Positions 59,508-64,000 of a DNA stretch of 64,000 nt are shown piece after piece (position 1 is the first letter of the stretch; each line of letters opens with the position of its first letter). Below the pieces are notes generated by a model. It ran no database searches. It worked only from the letters and a program-made list of their open reading frames with translations, and had not been told where the DNA came from. The position numbers were made by a program, and so were the translations under genes. The DNA comes from Mycolicibacterium senegalense (GTDB lineage Bacteria > Actinomycetota > Actinomycetes > Mycobacteriales > Mycobacteriaceae), in assembly GCF_019645875.1 (NCBI RefSeq), contig NZ_CP081000.1, positions 1,984,001 through 2,048,000 of the forward strand. Reading direction: 5' to 3'.

Positions 59508-60698
59508 ATGGGGCAACTGTCGCATAGGGTCGACATTCCGTTTCCGCTGTTCGACGCGGACAACCATCTCTACGAGCCGCCGGAGGCGATGACCAAGTAC
59601 CTCCCCAAGGAGTACAAGGACCTCGTCCAGTACGTTGAGGTCAACGGCCGTACCAAGATCGCGATCGACGGCCACATCAGCAACTACATCCCCAACCCGA
59701 CGTTCTCGCATGTCGCCAAGCCGGGCGCTTGGGAGGAGTACTTCAAGTTCGGTAACCCGGACGGCAAGAGCAAGCGCGAGCTGTTCGGTGAGCCGATGCG
59801 GTCCATCCCGGCATTCTTCGAGCCGGCCCCGCGTCTGGAGCTGATGAATGAACTCGGTGTCGACCGATCGTTGATGTTCCCGACGCTGGCCAGCCTCATC
59901 GAGGAGCGGCTGCGCGACAATCCGGTGGCAATCCACGTCATCATCCACTCGCTCAACCAGTGGCTCGACGAGGTCTGGGGCTTCAACTACCAGAACCGCA
60001 TCTTCGTCACCCCGGTGATCACCCTGCCGATCGTCGAGAAGGCCATCGAGGAGCTGGAGTGGGCCGTCAAGCGTGGCGCCCGCGCCATCCTGGTCCGCCC
60101 GGCACCGGTGCCCGGCTTCCGCGGCCCGCGCTCCTTCGCGCTGCCCGAGTTCGACCCCTTCTGGGAGCGCTGCGTCGAGTACGACGTGTTCGTCGGCATG
60201 CACTCCTCTGACAGCGGCTACTCGCGCTACACCTCTGAATGGGACGGCACGGTGCAGGAGATGCTGCCGTTCCAGACCAACGCGATGTCGATCCTCAACG
60301 AGTGGCGTCCCATTCAGGACGCGGTGGCCTCCTGGGTGATCCACGGTGCGCTGTTCCGCCACCCGAAGCTCAAGGTGGGTATCGTCGAGGCCGGCTCGAA
60401 ATGGATGTTCCCCCTTCTTGATTCGATGGCCGAGGTGTACAAGAAGGCCCCCGAGGCATTCCTGGGCAACCCGATCGAAGAGATCAAGAACCGCATCTAC
60501 GTCAGCCCGTTCTACGAAGAAGGCATCGACGACCTGATCAACCTGATCGGTGTCGATCAGGTGCTGTACGGCTCCGACTGGCCGCACCCCGAGGGCCTGG
60601 CCGAGCCGACGCACTACGTCACCGCGCTCGAGCACCTGGCCGTCGAGGACCAGGCGAAGATCATGGGCGGCAACCTCGGTCGCCTCGTCACCACTTAA
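59508..60698 (+). CDS. Amidohydrolase family 2 (metal-dependent hydrolase)
   Basis: A 396-residue PF04909-type protein with LFDADNHLYEPPEAM as the first metal motif, GMHSSDSGYSRY, and YGSDWPHPEGLAEPTHY carrying the conserved Asp and His residues. Unlike the gene at 14252, its active-site motifs look intact. AAAGGAG precedes the ATG. It probably hydrolyses or decarboxylates a ring-opened intermediate. The acyl-CoA ligase gene follows after 3 bp. Confidence 0.9.
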   Translation: MGQLSHRVDIPFPLFDADNHLYEPPEAMTKYLPKEYKDLVQYVEVNGRTKIAIDGHISNYIPNPTFSHVAKPGAWEEYFKFGNPDGKSKRELFGEPMRSIPAFFEPAPRLELMNELGVDRSLMFPTLASLIEERLRDNPVAIHVIIHSLNQWLDEVWGFNYQNRIFVTPVITLPIVEKAIEELEWAVKRGARAILVRPAPVPGFRGPRSFALPEFDPFWERCVEYDVFVGMHSSDSGYSRYTSEWDGTVQEMLPFQTNAMSILNEWRPIQDAVASWVIHGALFRHPKLKVGIVEAGSKWMFPLLDSMAEVYKKAPEAFLGNPIEEIKNRIYVSPFYEEGIDDLINLIGVDQVLYGSDWPHPEGLAEPTHYVTALEHLAVEDQAKIMGGNLGRLVTT

Positions 60699-60701
60699 CG
60701 C

Positions 60702-62210
60702 GTGTCATCGTGGCAGACCATCCCCGCGATGGTCTTGAGCGCAGCGGACCGGTTCGGCGACGCGGAGGCGGTCGTCGACTATGGCGACAATTCGGCTGAG
60801 GCCGACGGTCCGCTGCGTCTGACCTTTACCGAACTCGGCGAGCGCATCCGGAAGGCTTCGGGTGCGTTCGTCGAGTTCGGCATCGCCAAGGGGGACCGGG
60901 TCGCGGTCTGGGCCCCCAACTCGGCCGAGTGGATCGTCGCGGCGTTCGGGATCATGGCCGCCGGTGGCGTGCTGGTCCCGGTCAACACCCGGTTCAAGAC
61001 CGACGAGGCCGCCGACGTGGTGGCACGCAGCGGTGCCAAGGCGGTGATGGTCCAAGAGGGATTCCTCGGACAGGATTTCGGCTTCTCCGGCATCGACCTC
61101 GAGGTGCCGGTCATCGATCTGAAGTCGGACTTCCTGGACAGCGGCTCACCGTTCACTCGCGATGTGCAGTCCACCGACATCGCTGACGTCATCTTTACCT
61201 CGGGCACCACCGGCAGGCCCAAGGGCGCGATGATGAACCACCGCCAGACCCTGCGGGCCTACGAGGAGTGGGCCACCCTGGCGGATCTGCGCGAGGGCGA
61301 CCGCTATCTGATGATCAACCCGTACTTCCACACGTTCGGGTTGAAGGCCGGATTGGTGGCGTCTTTCCTGCGCGGTGCGACGATGCTGCCGGTGGCCGTC
61401 TTCGACATCGATGATGTCGTCGAACTCATTGAACGCGAGCGCATCACGATGCTGCCCGGTCCACCTACGCTGTATCACTCGTTGCTGGCTGTCCCGGACC
61501 GGGCCAGGCTGTCGACGCTGCGGGCCGGGGTGACCGGCGCCGCGGACATCCCGGTCGAGTTGATACGCCGGATCCGCGAAGAGCTGCCGTTCCAGACATT
61601 GATGACCGGCTACGGCCTGACCGAGGCGGGCAATGTCACGCTCTCGCGGCCGGGCGACTCGGCCGAGGACGTGGCCACCACCGCCGGGCTGCCGTGCGAG
61701 GGCGTCGATGTCCGCATCGCCGACGACACCGAGGTCCTCGTTCGGGGTTACAACGTGATGCAGGGCTATCTGGACGATCCCGCTGCCACCGCCGAGGCGA
61801 TCGACGCCGACGGCTGGCTGCACACCGGAGACCTCGGCGAGTTCACCGAATCCGGGCGGCTGCGGATCGTCGGACGGAAGAAGGACATGTTCATCGTCGG
61901 CGGATTCAACGCCTATCCCGCCGAGATTGAGGGGTTCCTGCTCGAGCATCCCGCGATTGCCCAGGTTGCTGTCATCGGCGTCGCCGATGAGCGGATGGGG
62001 CAGGTCGGCAAGGCATTCGTGGTCCTCCGAGACGACCCGAGTGGTCGGGGGATCGCCGCCGAGGAATTGATCGCCTGGAGCCGTGAGCGAATGGCCGGCT
62101 ACAAGGTGCCCCGGTATGTCGAGTTTCTCGACGAGCTACCGCTCAACGCTACGGGCAAGGTGATGAAGAATGAGCTCGAGAAGCGGATAGCGGCAATCCA
62201 AGCTAAGTGA
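60702..62210 (+). CDS. FadD3-like acyl-CoA ligase
   Basis: A 502-residue AMP-forming ligase starting at GTG 60702. P-loop FTSGTTGRPKGAMMNH, INPYFHTFGLKAG, GPPTLYHSLL, TGYGLTEAGN, HTGDLG and the catalytic Lys in NATGKVMKN are present. Its length and the NPYFHTFG..AG and GPPTLY motifs resemble mycobacterial FadD3, which activates the steroid-derived indanedione propionate HIP. The exact substrate here is not proven. It is coupled to the amidohydrolase gene by a 3-bp gap. Confidence 0.9.
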   Translation: MSSWQTIPAMVLSAADRFGDAEAVVDYGDNSAEADGPLRLTFTELGERIRKASGAFVEFGIAKGDRVAVWAPNSAEWIVAAFGIMAAGGVLVPVNTRFKTDEAADVVARSGAKAVMVQEGFLGQDFGFSGIDLEVPVIDLKSDFLDSGSPFTRDVQSTDIADVIFTSGTTGRPKGAMMNHRQTLRAYEEWATLADLREGDRYLMINPYFHTFGLKAGLVASFLRGATMLPVAVFDIDDVVELIERERITMLPGPPTLYHSLLAVPDRARLSTLRAGVTGAADIPVELIRRIREELPFQTLMTGYGLTEAGNVTLSRPGDSAEDVATTAGLPCEGVDVRIADDTEVLVRGYNVMQGYLDDPAATAEAIDADGWLHTGDLGEFTESGRLRIVGRKKDMFIVGGFNAYPAEIEGFLLEHPAIAQVAVIGVADERMGQVGKAFVVLRDDPSGRGIAAEELIAWSRERMAGYKVPRYVEFLDELPLNATGKVMKNELEKRIAAIQAK

Positions 62211-62300
62211 ACGCACAGCACGTAAACATCATTTCCGCAGGTAAATAGGCATTTAAGTGCCTGCAGTCGATGATGTACTCTCGGGTCACTACCGCAAACT

Positions 62301-62315
62301 GATAACGTAATTCTC
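62301..62315. promoter_or_regulatory. GATAAC-gta-ATTCTC (shared motif, imperfect)
   Basis: The right half-site is perfect and the left has one change from GAGAAC; the spacer is 3 nt. It lies 34 bp upstream of the Mce-associated protein gene at 62350 and would link that gene to the same regulon. Confidence 0.4.
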
Positions 62316-62349
62316 GTTAAGCAGGCTGCTGAACGGACAGGAGGTCGGC

Positions 62350-63189
62350 ATGCCGTCCCGCAAGCCTTCGTCGCCGGTACTCGATACTAGCGAAGATAAG
62401 GCGTCGCCCGACGACGCGCTCAAGTTGGCCGAACAGGCCGAAGCGGAGGCCGCCGAGGCCGAGGCGGTGGCAGCGGCCGCGCGGGCCAGGGCCAAAGCGA
62501 TTCGGCTGCGCAACGAGGCCGCCGCCGACAAGGGCGCTGCCGACATCGCCGAGTTTCCCGAAGAGGTCGACGACGCCGCCGCCGAGGAGTCGGCCGTCGA
62601 TTCTGACGACACCCCCGAGCCGGCCGAAACCGGGGCCACCGAAGTCACCGGCAGCGCCGGGTCAGAGGCTGGCACCGACAGCACCCCATCGCGCCGAGTC
62701 TCGCGCCTGTTCTGGAAAGTGCTGGCGACCTGCATCACGCTCATCGTCATCGTCGGCTTGCTCGTGCTGAGCGGGTTGATGATCTGGCATCATCGTCAGG
62801 CCCAGCATCGCGAGCAGTTGACCGCCGAATACACCGCGGCGGCCCGCCAGACGGTCGTGACCTTGATGTCGCTCGACTTCAACCACGCCCAGGACGCGGT
62901 CAAGAGCATCCTCGACAACTCCACGGGCGAGTTCCGGGAAGATTTCGAAGCCCAGTCCAAAGACTTCGTCAAGCTGGCCCAGGACGCGAAAGTGGTGACC
63001 GAGGCCAATGTCACCGGTGCCGCCGTCGACAGCATGAGCGACGACAAGGCGGTGGTCCTGGTGGCGGTGAACACCAAGGTCACCAATACCACTGGGGCCA
63101 ACAAGCAACCCCGACCGTGGCGGGTGGCCGTGGACTTGGTCCGCGAGGGTGACCAGATCAAGCTGTCGAAAGTCGAGTTCGTGCCGTGA
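62350..63189 (+). CDS. Mce-associated membrane protein (Mas)
   Basis: A 279-residue protein. An Ala/Glu-rich, likely coiled-coil N-terminal region (EAEAAEAEAVAAAARARAKA) precedes one membrane helix (VLATCITLIVIVGLLVLSGL) and a C-terminal extracytoplasmic alpha+beta domain ending KLSKVEFVP, the usual layout of Mce-associated proteins. These are normally encoded just after mceF; here they are 12 kb away. It overlaps the next gene by 4 bp (GTGA). Confidence 0.85.
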   Translation: MPSRKPSSPVLDTSEDKASPDDALKLAEQAEAEAAEAEAVAAAARARAKAIRLRNEAAADKGAADIAEFPEEVDDAAAEESAVDSDDTPEPAETGATEVTGSAGSEAGTDSTPSRRVSRLFWKVLATCITLIVIVGLLVLSGLMIWHHRQAQHREQLTAEYTAAARQTVVTLMSLDFNHAQDAVKSILDNSTGEFREDFEAQSKDFVKLAQDAKVVTEANVTGAAVDSMSDDKAVVLVAVNTKVTNTTGANKQPRPWRVAVDLVREGDQIKLSKVEFVP

Positions 63190-63854
63190 GCCTGGATCAG
63201 GAAACCAAAGAGACCGAGAAAGACGACACCGAGACGGCCGTCGAGAAAGACGACACCGAGACGGTGGTCGAGGAGGAGACCACCGACGCCGGCGAGACCA
63301 AGGCCGAAGCTGACGTGTCCGACGACGCCCCGGCTGACCCCCCGGCCAATCTTGGATGGCGGCAGAAGCTGGTCAAGATGTGGTTCCCGCTGGCCCTGGC
63401 AGCGGCGCTGATCGCATCCGCAGCACTGACCGGCTGGCTGTACTTCGCGCAGTATCGGGTGGACCAGCAGACGGGTCCGGATGCGTCGGCGACGGTGCTC
63501 AAGGCGGCGAACGACGGCACGGTGGCATTGCTGAGTTATGCCCCCGACAGTCTTGACCGGGATTTCAGCGCTGCCAAGTCGCATCTGACCGGGGATTTCC
63601 TGTCGTACTACACCCAGTTCACCCAGGAGATCGTCGCGCCGGCCGCCAAGCAGAAGTCGGTCAAGACCTCGGCCTCGGTGGTTCGCTCGGCCATCTCGGA
63701 GATCCATCCCGATTCGGCGGTCGCCCTGGTCTTCGTCAACCAGGCCACCACCAGTGCCGACAACCCGAACGGCAGTTTCTCGGCCAGTGCGGTCAAGGTC
63801 GGGCTGAGCAAGATCGACGGCAACTGGTTGATCTCATCGTTCGACCCGGTGTAG
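63186..63854 (+). CDS. Mce-associated membrane protein (Mas)
   Basis: A 222-residue protein starting at GTG 63186. An acidic N-terminus with a duplicated 9-residue unit (residues about 11-28), a helix WFPLALAAALIASAALTGW and a NTF2-like extracytoplasmic domain ending NWLISSFDPV are seen. It shares architecture with the preceding protein and probably stabilises the Mce complex. Confidence 0.85.
   Translation: MSLDQETKETEKDDTETAVEKDDTETVVEEETTDAGETKAEADVSDDAPADPPANLGWRQKLVKMWFPLALAAALIASAALTGWLYFAQYRVDQQTGPDASATVLKAANDGTVALLSYAPDSLDRDFSAAKSHLTGDFLSYYTQFTQEIVAPAAKQKSVKTSASVVRSAISEIHPDSAVALVFVNQATTSADNPNGSFSASAVKVGLSKIDGNWLISSFDPV
63215..63268 (+). repeat. 27-bp tandem duplication inside the second Mas gene
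   Basis: The unit beginning CGAGAAAGACGACACCGAGA occurs at 63215-63241 and 63242-63268, with differences only in the last few bases. It encodes the repeated acidic unit EKDDTETAV / EKDDTETVV. The number of copies may vary between strains. Confidence 0.85.
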
Positions 63855-63877
63855 CAACCGGTCCTCGGCGGGCGGCA

Positions 63878-63994
63878 TCAGTCTTGCGCGTGCCGCTCGT
63901 AGGCCCATCGCTCCAGCCAGCTCTGCAGGTCGTGGATGGCCAGCGCGGTAACCCCCGCGCCGGCCACGGCGAGCACGAGCAGTAGCGCACTCAT
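63878..63994 (-). CDS. 38-residue single-span membrane peptide
   Basis: A short gene with ATG at 63994 and stop at 63878, encoding MSALLLVLAVAGAGVTALAI followed by HDLQSWLERWAYERHAQD. One N-terminal hydrophobic helix is followed by an amphipathic, charged tail. It converges on the Mas genes. Its ribosome site would lie beyond the right edge. It may be a small membrane subunit linked to the Mce-associated proteins; I do not recognise it by name. Confidence 0.6.
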   Translation of the reverse strand: MSALLLVLAVAGAGVTALAIHDLQSWLERWAYERHAQD

Positions 63995-64000
63995 GGCAGG

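Noticed and set aside
1..64000. Mobile elements, CRISPR arrays, tRNA genes
   Set aside because: I looked for transposase-like proteins, regularly spaced repeats and cloverleaf-like sequences and saw none. The region looks like stable chromosomal accessory content, though transfer cannot be excluded without comparison.

Overview
The window is GC-rich actinobacterial DNA and most likely comes from a fast-growing Mycobacterium/Mycolicibacterium or a close relative. The evidence is a complete mce transporter operon (YrbEA, YrbEB, MceA-F), Mce-associated membrane proteins, a Rv0203-type hemophore-related protein, mycofactocin-type SDRs, a FadD3-like ligase, and six cytochrome P450 genes with small one-cluster ferredoxins. 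No rRNA, tRNA, CRISPR array or insertion sequence was seen.

Layout. 1-163: 5' end of a TetR regulator (minus). 407-3138 (plus): a frameshifted P450, its ferredoxin, a DUF1330 protein and an LLM flavin oxidoreductase. 3162-15436 (almost all minus): several tightly coupled catabolic operons, namely P450/ferredoxin/esterase; a DUF35-thiolase fusion with an alpha/beta hydrolase and two beta-hydroxyacid dehydrogenase-like enzymes; a NuoF-like flavoprotein with a ferredoxin; and two amidohydrolases with a Rieske protein and a hydrolase. 15654-17834: a pair of acyl-CoA dehydrogenases. 17955-33397: a cluster governed by a tandem TetR-TetR regulator. It contains an LLM enzyme, a DapB-like dehydrogenase, a VWA/MoxR pair, a leaderless substrate-binding protein, two AveC-like membrane proteins, two P450s, an aldehyde dehydrogenase, two SDRs and a 38-residue membrane peptide. 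33502-37223 (minus): hemophore-like protein, P450, ferredoxin and two SDRs. 37490-40170: aldehyde dehydrogenase and CoA-transferase. 40736-50371: the mce operon, ending at a strong hairpin. 50441-52539: four small secreted proteins. 52708-62210: P450, TetR, thiolase/DUF35 pair, VOC protein, enoyl-CoA hydratase, two acyl-CoA ligases and an amidohydrolase. 62350-64000: two Mce-associated proteins and a 38-residue membrane peptide.

How it fits together. The gene content points to uptake and oxidative breakdown of a hydrophobic, probably steroid- or terpenoid-like substrate: Mce import; P450/ferredoxin/Rieske oxygenation; SDR and aldehyde dehydrogenase oxidation; CoA activation; acyl-CoA dehydrogenation and hydration; then side-chain cleavage by thiolase/DUF35 (Ltp2/ChsH2-like) enzymes. 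The actual substrate cannot be read from the sequence.

Two regulatory patterns stand out. Half-sites ATTCTC and GAGAAT, combined with fixed 7-nt and 3-nt spacers, lie in at least eleven promoter regions across the window. A different motif, about GGAACAnATnTTnGGTnA, occurs five times in 17.9-24.4 kb, around the tandem TetR gene and the promoters of the VWA/MoxR/AveC/P450 cluster. That cluster is the best candidate here for a poorly described system. Two families of intergenic palindromes, each present twice, are also recorded.
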